64,000 nucleotides of DNA from Bacteroidia bacterium (GTDB lineage: Bacteria > Bacteroidota > Bacteroidia > Flavobacteriales > Flavobacteriaceae). The stretch covers positions 1 through 64,000 of the forward strand of contig JAUIBW010000027.1 in the NCBI GenBank assembly GCA_030427585.1. Reading direction: 5' to 3'. The notes beneath the pieces are model-generated. The model was not told the origin of the DNA. It worked only from the letters and a program-made list of their open reading frames with translations, and ran no database searches. A program made the translations under genes and the position numbers. Position 1 is the stretch's first letter, and the number at the start of each line of letters is the position of its first letter. This document shows, piece by piece, positions 53,759 through 62,909 of the stretch.

Positions 53759-54337
53759 TTATATTTCTATCACTTTTGTTTTAGAAAGTGTATCATGCCA
53801 GCCCGAACCGTCACCCAAAAACGAAAACGCATCAAAAGGAATATACCTGCATAGACTACGTACTAATATGGTTTGTATATCAGGGTTATTTCCATATTCA
53901 TCAACTACTTTTGTTCCTGTAACCAGCTTACCAATGGTTCTACCCGTAGTTATTTCAAAAAAAGAATAATAAATCATTCCTAATATAAAACCTAACCCAT
54001 AGTCTATAATTCGGCTATCTGTTTCCAAAATCGATAACATAGACGGAAAAATAAAAGCTACGACAACACCAAACATAAAACTAAACATCAAAATACATAT
54101 AGAGTCCAGAATATAGTTGGTAAATCTTTTTCCCTGACTCGCTTCTTTACCCGCTATTGTTCTTGTTATCGCAAGTTGCTTTTCTTTTTCTGTAAGTATC
54201 GGGTCTTCTTCAAATGTAGTGCAGGTATCTTCAAAATTTGCAATTGCATCGGTTAACCTGCAAACTATACCTCGTTTTGAGTCAATTTTTTGGTTTATAC
54301 AGATTTTACAAAATTGTAAATGTTCTTGTCTGGTCAT
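53759..54337 (-). CDS. RDD-family membrane protein with N-terminal Cys-rich segment
   Basis: A 192-residue membrane protein. The N-terminal ~35 residues carry CKIC, then VC and TC, four Cys in a zinc-ribbon-like arrangement. The RDD domain follows at about residues 65-190, with Arg/Asp-type motifs (FTNYILDSICILMFSFMFG, GRTIGKLVTGTKVVDEYG) and three membrane helices. RDD proteins are of unknown or possibly transport function. The Cys-rich head is an unusual but recurrent addition in Bacteroidetes. The small membrane protein at 53227 follows on the same strand. Confidence 0.85.
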   Translation of the reverse strand: MTRQEHLQFCKICINQKIDSKRGIVCRLTDAIANFEDTCTTFEEDPILTEKEKQLAITRTIAGKEASQGKRFTNYILDSICILMFSFMFGVVVAFIFPSMLSILETDSRIIDYGLGFILGMIYYSFFEITTGRTIGKLVTGTKVVDEYGNNPDIQTILVRSLCRYIPFDAFSFLGDGSGWHDTLSKTKVIEI

Positions 54338-54444
54338 AACGGTATCTAATTATTTTGTTTGATGCTACAATAATACATCTCACCAGTTTCATTTTTCGGA
54401 ACTGAGAAAAAAAGTGAACATTATTTTAGAAATAAATTTGAAGG

Positions 54445-54486
54445 GGTTTCTGGTTACAGATTTTGGGTCTTGGATTTCGGGTTATC
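54445..54486. repeat. Six-unit degenerate heptamer repeat (GRTTWYN)
   Basis: Six 7-base units in exact register between the winged-helix gene and the RDD gene. Each begins with G and has T at positions 3 and 5-6 or similar; examples are GGTTTCT and GATTTCG. It is the longest and cleanest of the five period-7 stretches in the window. Confidence 0.75.
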
Positions 54487-54497
54487 CACGTCTCTAA

Positions 54498-54770
54498 TTA
54501 CCCTATAAAAGGATTAATAATATTTGTTTTTCGATCTTTTGTATAGAAACCAAAAGTAAAATCAACGGGTTCGGCGTACACAAAACTTTGTACCGTGATG
54601 TCATACTCGATAGGAGCATTTAAACTTTTCATCGTGTTAATAATACGGTACAGCTTGGTTTTTGAAACTCTTAATTTAGAGGTCAGTTCTTCTGGTGATC
54701 CTGTTGCTTGCAATCGAATAAGCTGATCAATACGTTCTATAAGTTCGATCTGTTTGATAATACTATTCAT
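54498..54770 (-). CDS. Small helix-turn-helix (winged-helix-like) protein
   Basis: A 90-residue protein. The N-terminal ~55 residues form a helix-turn-helix of the HTH_11/DeoR type, with IDQLIRLQATGSPEELTSKL, RVSKTKLYRIINTMKSL and a following strand YDITVQSFVY. The C-terminus adds a short basic and aromatic tail. It is probably a DNA-binding regulator, but no target is evident; it stands upstream of the RDD and membrane-protein genes on the same strand. It could regulate them. No cofactor domain is present. Confidence 0.8.
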   Translation of the reverse strand: MNSIIKQIELIERIDQLIRLQATGSPEELTSKLRVSKTKLYRIINTMKSLNAPIEYDITVQSFVYAEPVDFTFGFYTKDRKTNIINPFIG

Positions 54771-55165
54771 AATGAGTTGCAGATTAACCCCAGATAATGT
54801 ACCAGAACTTTGATAGTAATGTCAAAAATGTAAGGAAAGATGCTTCTTTAAAAACATCGACATCAACTCAATATACTATTTCTAAAAGCATAATGGAATG
54901 TCATATTTTATTATATGTTCAACACAGCACACATTTCATAATACATTATCCAAGGTAAAGTAATGAGAATATTAGTCATTGTTTAATGCAATTATGGGGT
55001 GGTTTACATTAGGTACGTAATGGGGTTAAAAAAGGTACTTTTTTATATACATCCTTTTAGAATATTTGTTATAATTTAGTTTCTTTTGGTATCCTTTGTA
55101 ATGAGTCATCTTACTATTTTTTTGTTTCCTCAAATGTACGGTTACAACGTAATCAAAAACAAGAA

Positions 55166-55199
55166 AAGTAAGTCGACATTTATCAAATACGACTTACTT
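55166..55199. repeat. Isolated 10-base inverted repeat
   Basis: AAGTAAGTCG and its exact complement CGACTTACTT are separated by 14 bases, within the 634-base gene-free gap. There is no T run, so it is not an obvious terminator. It could be an operator or the stem of a small RNA. Confidence 0.5.
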
Positions 55200-55305
55200 C
55201 ATCACTATTAATATATTGATTTTTAAATACTTAAATATAAAATTTATGTAAAGGCTTATATTTTAGGAAAAGTATAAATTCGAGAGATTTTTATGATGAA
55301 ATAAG

Positions 55306-55336
55306 AAAAAATTGATGTTAATGCATTCAATTTTTT
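55306..55336 (-). terminator. Probable pfkA terminator
   Basis: A perfect 10-base stem (AAAAAATTGA with TCAATTTTTT) around an 11-base loop, 68 bases after the pfkA stop on the minus strand. T residues end the 3' arm. The stem is AT-rich, so it is weaker than the other terminators. Confidence 0.5.
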
Positions 55337-55404
55337 AAAAGTTCTTCTTTGTTATTCTAATAGAACCCCTGATAAAATTTATATTTTGAAGTGAGGGATA
55401 CATT

Positions 55405-56391
55405 TTAAATAGAAAGAATATCAGAAATGCGAAGTAATTCTTTATTAATTTCATGACCTTCCCTTAGGCCAACATCAAAACTGGTTGCAGTAATTTCATT
55501 ATTAATAATCCCCACCATAACATTTTTTTCTCCGTCGAGAAGTAATTCTACAGCTTTAACACATAATCGACTAGCCAATGTTCTATCAAAACATGATGGG
55601 GAACCACCGCGTTGCATATGCCCCAATACGGTGACTCTTACTTCGTAGTCTGGTAGGTTTTCTGTTACATAGTCTGCCAATTCATATACATTTTTCCCTG
55701 TTTTATCACCTTCACTTACCACGACTATGCTCGACGATTTACCCGATCGTTTACTACGTTTTAGTGATTCTAATAATCGGTCAAGCCCTAAATCTTCTTC
55801 GGGAATCAAAATTTCTTCTGCTCCTGCTCCTACTCCACTATTTAGAGCAATAAATCCTGCATCACGCCCCATTACCTCAACAAAAAACAATCGATTATGT
55901 GAACTGGCCGTATCTCTTATCTTATCTATCGCATTGATCACTGTATTTAAGGCAGTATCATAACCAATCGTATAGTTTGTTCCTGCAATATCGTTATCTA
56001 TAGTACCGGGAACACCGATAACAGGAATATCATATTCTTCGCTAAAAATCTGTCCTCCTCTAAATGTCCCATCACCACCAATAAGAACCATAGCTTCTAC
56101 TCCTATTTTTTTTAGTTGATCTGCTGCTTTTTTTCTTCCCTCGGGAGTTTTAAAATCTGCAGATCTGGCAGATTTAAGTATGGTTCCTCCTCTACTAATG
56201 ATATTGCGAACGCTTCTGGCATTCATTACGGTATAATCTCCTTCTATCATCCCTTGATATCCACGATAAAATCCTATGCATTTCACATTATAATAAGCGC
56301 ATGCTCTCGCAACAGCACGTATTGCTGCATTCATTCCGGGAGCATCTCCTCCCGAAGTCATAACACCAATGGTTCTTATCTCTTTTGCCAT
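55405..56391 (-). CDS. pfkA: ATP-dependent 6-phosphofructokinase
   Basis: A 328-residue glycolytic enzyme that phosphorylates fructose 6-phosphate to fructose 1,6-bisphosphate. Seen are GVMTSGGDAPGMNAAIR, the ATP-binding GGDGTFRG, the catalytic GTIDNDIAGTNYTIGYDTA, EVMGRDAGFIAL, and LGHMQRGGSPSCFDR. The Gly at the position after GGDG fits an ATP-dependent, not PPi-dependent, enzyme. Length is normal. It lies 59 bases downstream of tamB on the same strand and could share its transcript. Confidence 0.97.
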   Translation of the reverse strand: MAKEIRTIGVMTSGGDAPGMNAAIRAVARACAYYNVKCIGFYRGYQGMIEGDYTVMNARSVRNIISRGGTILKSARSADFKTPEGRKKAADQLKKIGVEAMVLIGGDGTFRGGQIFSEEYDIPVIGVPGTIDNDIAGTNYTIGYDTALNTVINAIDKIRDTASSHNRLFFVEVMGRDAGFIALNSGVGAGAEEILIPEEDLGLDRLLESLKRSKRSGKSSSIVVVSEGDKTGKNVYELADYVTENLPDYEVRVTVLGHMQRGGSPSCFDRTLASRLCVKAVELLLDGEKNVMVGIINNEITATSFDVGLREGHEINKELLRISDILSI

Positions 56392-56450
56392 AATTAAACA
56401 TTTAGTAGATGAATTGATCTATAGTTGAAACAAAATCTTTGATCAACAGA

Positions 56451-59400
56451 TTAGTTGTTTTTTTCGGTAAAGTTAATAAAATTCGGAGTTTCGATTTTGG
56501 TAGTATCCTTAGGTTTTACAATAGAATCTTTCACTTTTTTGTTTTTGAAAATCTTAGTCCATAACTCATTAAAATTATCAAAATCAACAGAATACGAAAG
56601 TCCAATCCCTTGTTCATATCCCTGATTTCCTGAACCCACAAATTGAATTGTATTTTCCCTGTTAAAAATCTTTCCTCTCAGGGATCCTTCTTCATTAAAA
56701 AGGTATTCTACCTCGACATCTCCAACAACACTAGATTCGTTAACTCCCCCGATAGGAACTCCTACTCGCCCGTTAATTAGAATTCTGTTGCTAATCTGGG
56801 TAGAAAGCGTTAATCCAAACTGATCTGCATCTTCTTGATCTAAGCTTTTAACACCTTGAACATAATTTAACCCTACTTGAAACTTATCATCCTTGTCAGA
56901 GAAAACATTATTAAAAAGGTTAGATGCTCGTTCTGCTACCAAACCACCGGTAAGTGTATTGGCATCAAGGGTTCCGTTATAAAACTGCCCAGAAGAGACC
57001 AAAGAGAGCGCTTGTAGTTCTTTATTAGACTGATCACTTAGTTTATAATCCAACTCACTTTTTATCACAGAGCTTAAGTTGGGGAATTCTATATTAAAAT
57101 TAACATTAGGTTGAATTAATTCTCCCTGAAGATCTATAACTACTTCTACCGGGATTTTACGGTTTATAGAAGAATTTTCTAATAATATTGCAGGATTTGC
57201 TTCTGTTTTGTATACTGCACTAAGATCCAGAACAGCGCGTGTAGGACTTCCATCCCAGTTAATTGTTCCTCCTTCTCTAACAGTAAACAATTTTTCTACA
57301 AAGGCTCCATATCTAAAATTATATGTTCCTTCATAAGCTACAAAATCACCCCACATATTAAATTTACCGTTGGTATTAATCTCAATAAGTAATGTCCCGG
57401 CTCCACGCCCTTTTAACGAGCTCCCTGTACTTTTATCTACAACAACTTCTACTTCGGCATTATTATTTACATCAAGTTCAAAATTAAGCTCTAGTCCTTT
57501 TATATCATCTAGTACAATTTCTTTTCCTTCTAGTCGGGCTCGTTTCTCCTCTGGGCTTAAAAAATGGATATATGAATTATCGCCTATGGATTCTGTCTCA
57601 TTTAACGGGATTTTAAAAATAGTACCTCTTTCTGTTTTTGCATTAACATCGATAACCAATTCATCGGTTGGTCCTTTGATAGTTGCTTCACCACTTATAA
57701 AGCCGGTACCATAATACAAGGATTCTTCGTCTTCTTCGGTATCCAGAACCAGGAGTCTTTCATTAGCCAGTACTTCTAATCCAAGTTCCCATTTAGAAAA
57801 CCTTCGATGTGCAATATATCCTCCCAGGATACCTTTGGTTTTATACTTTGTATCTGTAATATCAACATTATCAAAACTAAAGCGTTGTTGTTTTAAAATA
57901 ACTTTTGAGTCATCATCTAAATCAAGATCAATATTAAGGTAGGGTATTGTAAGTCCAGCCTGATCTAATGCCAATATCCCATCTATAGATGGGTTTTTAT
58001 AGCTGCCCGATATTTTTGCTTCTCCCGAAACAAATCCCCGTATATTGGTAAGTACGATTCCCCCGAGTGCACTAAATTCTGATATATCGAAATCATCTAA
58101 TTCTAGATCTACATCTATTGATGGGTTCGTTTTTGAAACATTAATTTCCCCTATGGCTGATAATGTTTTTTGTTTTTGATTATTAATCAACCGTGTATTG
58201 ACGTTATATTGTGTAAGATCTTCGTTTCCAGAAACATTAAGTCTCAATTCCCCCAACGGTGTCTTATTAATCTCTAGATCCCGAATCACTACGGTAGAGG
58301 TTGGGAGGTAATTACCATTTTCCTGAAGAACAGATAATTCCCCATCTACTCTTCCATTAAAATTTAAACTATCAATCCTTGGTGTAATTTTATTGAGATC
58401 TACATTTTCGAAAGTTGCTTTTAGATCTTTATAATCTTTACCTTTGGTAATCCCATTAAGCTTAATCTCTTCATCTAGATAACTAAAGATTACCGATCGT
58501 ATATCTATATTCTTAAAATCATTGTCAAAAATAATTTTATTGTTTTCTCTACTCTTTTCTCTGTTGGCATACCAGGTATGGCCTTTATATGTGAAATCAG
58601 ATTTTTTTATCCCTACTACAGAATTATTATCTTCGTTTATCGTGTGATAGAAATCCAGGTTAAAATTGTCTTTATTATGTTCTCCTCCCTTAAATTCTGA
58701 GTGCATAAACAAGGTGTCCTTTAGGGTAACATTAATCAAACTAAACTCAGAAACATCATAATATTTTGAGTCAATACTATCAATAGCAATATAGGTATTA
58801 AATAGTGGGTTTTTATTATCGATCCGGATATCTACATCCTCCATAAAATTATCAAAAGCCTGAATCGATGGTGATTTAAACGTAAGTTTAAATTCTGACT
58901 CATTACTTTCTACTTTTCCTTTAATACTAGTATTAGGTGCAAATTGAATTTCTGGAAAGAATACATCAACTATTTTGTTATAAATATTGAAGTTAAACTC
59001 CATAAACTCATCATCGGTAATTTCGGTGGCTTCAAAATTAGTATACAAGCTTCCTATAGAATTTCTAAACAAGTCATATACATTTTCAAACCTAAAAATT
59101 CCTTTTACATTACCCTCTACAATATCTGGGCTATTGATTGTAATGGTACGTATATTTTTATCATCAAAACTTGATCTGATCTCAAAATCTTCAAAATAAA
59201 ACCCTGCGTCCTGATTGGTATACAGTGTTTTTTCAAAAGCAATAGTACCAAAAGCATCATTGATTCCTGTTCCTTTCATATTCATATATACATCACCATT
59301 AAAAATAGAAATACTATCCCGGGTAAATAAGTTTAATTTATTAAGATCCATATGATCTACATAAGCCTTAAAATTGTAATTATGTATTTCTTGCGACAAA

Positions 59401-60974
59401 TCAGCTACCCCATTAAAACTAAATCTTATGTTAGGATCTTTAGAATTAAGGTTACCATCAAATACACGGTCTTTAAGGTTTCCCTGTGCTTTTAAATCTG
59501 TATAGGTATATCCATTAAAATAGAGTTTACTAATATCTCCTTCTATCTTGGTATCCAGGCTTTTTAAAGTAAAGCCCGATCCGTCTACATGAATATCAAA
59601 AACAGCATTCCCTATTGATTCCTTATCCAAAAGCTGGCCTATATTAAAATTATTAGAAATAATATTTCCGTTATACGATGCACGTTCTATATCATTAAGA
59701 TTTTCTAGTAAAACAAAGGCATTGATCTTTCCTAGTTGTGAATACAAGTCCATATCAATATCTACAGCTTTTGTGGTTACGATAGCATTACCTACTGCTC
59801 GCACACTTCCAAATTGATATAATTGTCTTGGTAAAGAGGTTCCTAGCACACCTGGTAACAAATTTACCAGATCGTAATAATTACTGGTTAAGTTTTTAAA
59901 ATCTCCTTCGAGCTCAAATTTTGAGGCATCGCTTACGGCATTTTTAATTCTTATATTTCCTTTTATTATAGATCTATCTAATCCCGAAATATTGGCATTA
60001 ACTATTTTAAAATCATTAAGTATTCCTCTAACCAAGGTGTTTTGCATCCTTAGCATTTGGTTTTTTCCAAATTCGCTGTAAAAAGGGACTAAATCATTAG
60101 TAGAAATAGTTGCTTTATCAAAATCTGCAGTAATATTTACCTTATTTTCAAAATCGTCTAACCCACCAACATCGTAAGAGAATAGGATTTCGCCTTCGAC
60201 CTTAGAGTCATTGGTCTCTATAACCAATTCCTGAAACTTCATATCGGTCGATGTTATTGTAAAACAAGTTTGAAGTTTGGAAACATCTAATCCTCTAAAA
60301 TCTTTAAATGATAATGCATTTATTGTAATATATACATCATCGCCATCTACCAAAAGGCTTTCTGCATCAAGAACAATATTAGTATACTCTACCGCTTTTG
60401 GGTTTCTTAAATTCTCATTAGTAAAACTGTATTTTCCTCGCTGTAGGTCGATATTTTTTGTCGAAAGGACAAATTTTTCTCCAGAAGGTGGTTTTTTCCC
60501 TGTATTGAATTTTCTAACAAACGTCATCAGGTTATCACTATTTTCATCTTTATATATTTTCATATCAAAGATCAGGTCTTCTATAGAAACTTGCCCTAAT
60601 TCGGGTCTTCCCTTGGTCACTTGTGTAATACTTCCTATCGAAGTTTTTATACTCCCGGCATATATTAATGTATCCTGATGATGGTCTCTAACCAAAATTT
60701 CCTCAAGATATACGTTACCTGCATAGGTTAATCCAATTCGGTCAATATGAATATCAACGCCATAGGTTTCATTAAGATAATTGGTAATTTTTCCTCCAAA
60801 ATATGTTTGAACCGCAGGAATAGAAAACAGCACTACCAAAAATGCAAATAGTGACAAAAGGATAAGAAATGTCCTTAACAATATTTTCCTAAGTTTCCTG
60901 ATACGTTTTATTGTTTTAACTTTGTTGACAATATTAACAATTTCTATGCCCTTTTCCTCATAATGAATCCACAA
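56451..60974 (-). CDS. tamB: TamB-like translocation and assembly module protein
   Basis: A 1507-residue periplasm-spanning protein. One N-terminal membrane helix (about residues 31-52, TFLILLSLFAFLVVLFS) anchors it. A very long beta-rich region (about residues 60-1350) of the AsmA/TamB beta-taco type follows. A C-terminal DUF490/TamB domain has NFNIEFPNLSSVIKSELDYKL and GLNYVQGVKSLDQED. It bridges inner and outer membrane and is linked to phospholipid transport or outer-membrane protein assembly. The N-terminus has no in-frame ATG. The longest frame begins at TTG 60974, overlapping the divergent tsaD start by 12 bases; a downstream non-ATG start is also possible. Confidence 0.92.
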   Translation of the reverse strand: MWIHYEEKGIEIVNIVNKVKTIKRIRKLRKILLRTFLILLSLFAFLVVLFSIPAVQTYFGGKITNYLNETYGVDIHIDRIGLTYAGNVYLEEILVRDHHQDTLIYAGSIKTSIGSITQVTKGRPELGQVSIEDLIFDMKIYKDENSDNLMTFVRKFNTGKKPPSGEKFVLSTKNIDLQRGKYSFTNENLRNPKAVEYTNIVLDAESLLVDGDDVYITINALSFKDFRGLDVSKLQTCFTITSTDMKFQELVIETNDSKVEGEILFSYDVGGLDDFENKVNITADFDKATISTNDLVPFYSEFGKNQMLRMQNTLVRGILNDFKIVNANISGLDRSIIKGNIRIKNAVSDASKFELEGDFKNLTSNYYDLVNLLPGVLGTSLPRQLYQFGSVRAVGNAIVTTKAVDIDMDLYSQLGKINAFVLLENLNDIERASYNGNIISNNFNIGQLLDKESIGNAVFDIHVDGSGFTLKSLDTKIEGDISKLYFNGYTYTDLKAQGNLKDRVFDGNLNSKDPNIRFSFNGVADLSQEIHNYNFKAYVDHMDLNKLNLFTRDSISIFNGDVYMNMKGTGINDAFGTIAFEKTLYTNQDAGFYFEDFEIRSSFDDKNIRTITINSPDIVEGNVKGIFRFENVYDLFRNSIGSLYTNFEATEITDDEFMEFNFNIYNKIVDVFFPEIQFAPNTSIKGKVESNESEFKLTFKSPSIQAFDNFMEDVDIRIDNKNPLFNTYIAIDSIDSKYYDVSEFSLINVTLKDTLFMHSEFKGGEHNKDNFNLDFYHTINEDNNSVVGIKKSDFTYKGHTWYANREKSRENNKIIFDNDFKNIDIRSVIFSYLDEEIKLNGITKGKDYKDLKATFENVDLNKITPRIDSLNFNGRVDGELSVLQENGNYLPTSTVVIRDLEINKTPLGELRLNVSGNEDLTQYNVNTRLINNQKQKTLSAIGEINVSKTNPSIDVDLELDDFDISEFSALGGIVLTNIRGFVSGEAKISGSYKNPSIDGILALDQAGLTIPYLNIDLDLDDDSKVILKQQRFSFDNVDITDTKYKTKGILGGYIAHRRFSKWELGLEVLANERLLVLDTEEDEESLYYGTGFISGEATIKGPTDELVIDVNAKTERGTIFKIPLNETESIGDNSYIHFLSPEEKRARLEGKEIVLDDIKGLELNFELDVNNNAEVEVVVDKSTGSSLKGRGAGTLLIEINTNGKFNMWGDFVAYEGTYNFRYGAFVEKLFTVREGGTINWDGSPTRAVLDLSAVYKTEANPAILLENSSINRKIPVEVVIDLQGELIQPNVNFNIEFPNLSSVIKSELDYKLSDQSNKELQALSLVSSGQFYNGTLDANTLTGGLVAERASNLFNNVFSDKDDKFQVGLNYVQGVKSLDQEDADQFGLTLSTQISNRILINGRVGVPIGGVNESSVVGDVEVEYLFNEEGSLRGKIFNRENTIQFVGSGNQGYEQGIGLSYSVDFDNFNELWTKIFKNKKVKDSIVKPKDTTKIETPNFINFTEKNN

Positions 60975-61985
60975 AAAATATACATTCTCGGCATTGAGTC
61001 TTCATGCGATGATACTTCTGCTGCTGTATTATGTAATGGACAGGTTTTATCTAATGTTGTTGCATCACAAAAAATACATGAGTTATATGGTGGTGTTGTA
61101 CCCGAATTAGCTTCTAGAGCACATCAGCAAAATATTGTTCCAGTAATAGATCAGGCAATTAAACAAGCAAACATAAAGAAAGAAGATTTACATGCTATTG
61201 CCTTTACTCGAGGGCCCGGATTAATGGGATCTTTATTAGTGGGTACTTCTTTTGCCAAATCATTAGCCTTGGCTCTCGACATCCCATTAATAGATGTTAA
61301 TCATATGCAAGCTCATATTTTGGCTCATTTTATTGAAGAAGATGAGTTTGACATCCCAGAATTTCCTTTTTTGGCAATGACAATAAGTGGAGGACATACG
61401 CAGATTGTTAAAGTTAATGCACATTTTGACATGGAAATTATTGGTGAAACCATCGATGATGCTGTTGGAGAAGCTTTTGACAAAAGTGCAAAGATATTTG
61501 GATTACCATATCCCGGCGGACCATTAATTGATAAATATGCAAAAATGGGAAACCCAAAAGCATTTCCTTTTCCTAAGCCAAAAGTTGGTGAACTCAATTT
61601 CAGCTTTAGCGGGCTTAAGACTTCTGTTCTCTATTTTGTTCAGAAAAAGGTAAAGGAGAACCCTAATTTTGTTGCCGAAAACCTAAATGATATATGTGCA
61701 TCGCTACAGTATACAATTATTAATATCCTGATCGATAAACTAAAAAAAGCATCTAAACAAACCGGTATTAAAAGTATTGCAATTGGTGGTGGTGTTTCTG
61801 CAAATTCTGGAATTAGAAAAGCATTAAAAGAAGGAGAACAAAAATATGGGTGGAAAACTTTTATTCCTAAATTTGAATATACTACAGATAATGCTGCAAT
61901 GATCGGAATTGTAGGCTACTTAAAATACCTGAAAAAAGATTTTACCGACATGAGTGTGGTAGCTAAAGCCCGAATACAATTCTAA
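60963..61985 (+). CDS. tsaD: tRNA N6-threonylcarbamoyladenosine synthase subunit TsaD
   Basis: A 340-residue ATPase of the ASKHA fold that transfers threonylcarbamoyl onto A37 of ANN-decoding tRNAs. Seen are LGIESSCDDTSAAVL, the metal-binding NHMQAHILAH, MTISGGHTQIV, DDAVGEAFDKSAKIFG, YPGGPLIDK, GGGVSANSGIR and YTTDNAAMIG. All key residues are intact. The start ATG is 12 bases inside the longest tamB frame on the other strand, a head-to-head arrangement. Confidence 0.97.
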   Translation: MNPQKIYILGIESSCDDTSAAVLCNGQVLSNVVASQKIHELYGGVVPELASRAHQQNIVPVIDQAIKQANIKKEDLHAIAFTRGPGLMGSLLVGTSFAKSLALALDIPLIDVNHMQAHILAHFIEEDEFDIPEFPFLAMTISGGHTQIVKVNAHFDMEIIGETIDDAVGEAFDKSAKIFGLPYPGGPLIDKYAKMGNPKAFPFPKPKVGELNFSFSGLKTSVLYFVQKKVKENPNFVAENLNDICASLQYTIINILIDKLKKASKQTGIKSIAIGGGVSANSGIRKALKEGEQKYGWKTFIPKFEYTTDNAAMIGIVGYLKYLKKDFTDMSVVAKARIQF

Positions 61986-62003
61986 TCAATAGCGTTATAT
62001 TAA

Positions 62004-62106
62004 GTGTAAAATGCAAAATGCAAAATGTAAAAGTATACTATGGCGAATCATACTATACTAGTATTCATTATTTTACATTTAAAATTTGATATTTAAAACT
62101 AGAAAT
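62004..62106. repeat. Heptamer repeats in inverted arrangement between tsaD and rsmE
   Basis: At 62004-62038 the units GTGTAAA, ATGCAAA (twice), ATGTAAA and a fifth partial unit are in exact 7-base register. At 62072-62106 a second set (TTTACAT, TTAAAAT and similar) has the complementary character. Bases 62024-62033 and 62071-62080 are a perfect 10-base inverted repeat, so the region could fold into a large hairpin. Confidence 0.65.
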
Positions 62107-62138
62107 GAAACTCTAACATCCAACTATAAAAATATAAA

Positions 62139-62843
62139 ATGCAATTATTCTATAACCATACTTTAACAACATCTAGTAGCGAAATAAAGTTTTCGAGAGA
62201 AGAAAGCAAACATATTGCTAAGGTATTAAGAAAAAAGGAAGGAGATCAATTGCATATTACCAATGGTTATGGTTTTCTATTTTTTGCTCGTATCACATTT
62301 TCTAATCCGTCGCAATGTATTGCAATAATTGAGAGCTATGAACAGCAACAGCATAGAAAATATAAAATTCATCTTGCTGTAGCTCCTACTAAAATGAATG
62401 ATCGGTTTGAATGGTTTTTAGAAAAAGCTACTGAAATTGGTATCGATGAAATTACTCCCATTATTTGTGATCACAGTGAGCGAAGAATCATCAAAACAGA
62501 GCGATTCGAACGTATCCTGCAAAGTGCGATGAAACAATCCCTACAGTGTTATTTACCAAAGTTAAACCCTGCTATTATATTTTCTGAGTTTATAAAACGT
62601 AAAAATGAAGATCAATTATTAATCGCGCATTGCGAAGAGACTAAAAAGCAATCTTTAAAAAGTGTTCTTCTGCCAGAAGCAAACACTACCATTCTTATTG
62701 GTCCCGAGGGAGATTTTTCGACAAAAGAAATTGATATTGCGCTAAACTTGGGGTATACACCCGTTACATTGGGAGAAACCCGATTACGTACCGAAACAGC
62801 AGCAATCGTTGCAGTGCATAGTATAGCTTTTATAAATAATTAA
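62139..62843 (+). CDS. rsmE: 16S rRNA (uracil-1498-N3)-methyltransferase
   Basis: A 234-residue SPOUT methyltransferase that acts on U1498 of 16S rRNA in the decoding centre. The N-terminal PUA-like domain has EESKHIAKVLRKKEGDQLHI. The knot has KMNDRFEWFLEKATEIGIDE, LIGPEGDFSTKEID, and GETRLRTETAAIV with the conserved Arg-Thr-Glu-Thr. Length is normal. Heptamer repeats separate it from tsaD on the same strand. Confidence 0.95.
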   Translation: MQLFYNHTLTTSSSEIKFSREESKHIAKVLRKKEGDQLHITNGYGFLFFARITFSNPSQCIAIIESYEQQQHRKYKIHLAVAPTKMNDRFEWFLEKATEIGIDEITPIICDHSERRIIKTERFERILQSAMKQSLQCYLPKLNPAIIFSEFIKRKNEDQLLIAHCEETKKQSLKSVLLPEANTTILIGPEGDFSTKEIDIALNLGYTPVTLGETRLRTETAAIVAVHSIAFINN

Positions 62844-62845
62844 AA

Positions 62846-62878
62846 TGAGCTACCTCTAAGTAATAGAAGCAGCTCACT
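62846..62878. terminator. Weak hairpin between rsmE and the T9SS gene
   Basis: A 6-base stem (TGAGCT with AGCTCA) with a short inner pair (TCT/AGA) lies between convergent genes. No long T run follows, so this is a weak terminator at best. Confidence 0.35.
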
Positions 62879-62909
62879 TTAATCATTTGATTTTAGTACC
62901 AAACCTGTT

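Larger units (their letters stand above)
54771..55404. other. Long intergenic region without a recognisable gene
   Basis: This 634-base gap separates the winged-helix gene from pfkA, both on the minus strand. I found no open frame with a plausible start, no tRNA and no repeat with period 7. It holds the probable pfkA terminator at 55306-55336 and a separate 10-base inverted repeat at 55166-55175/55190-55199 with a 14-base loop. A small RNA or the promoter of the HTH gene would be the most likely content. Confidence 0.5.
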
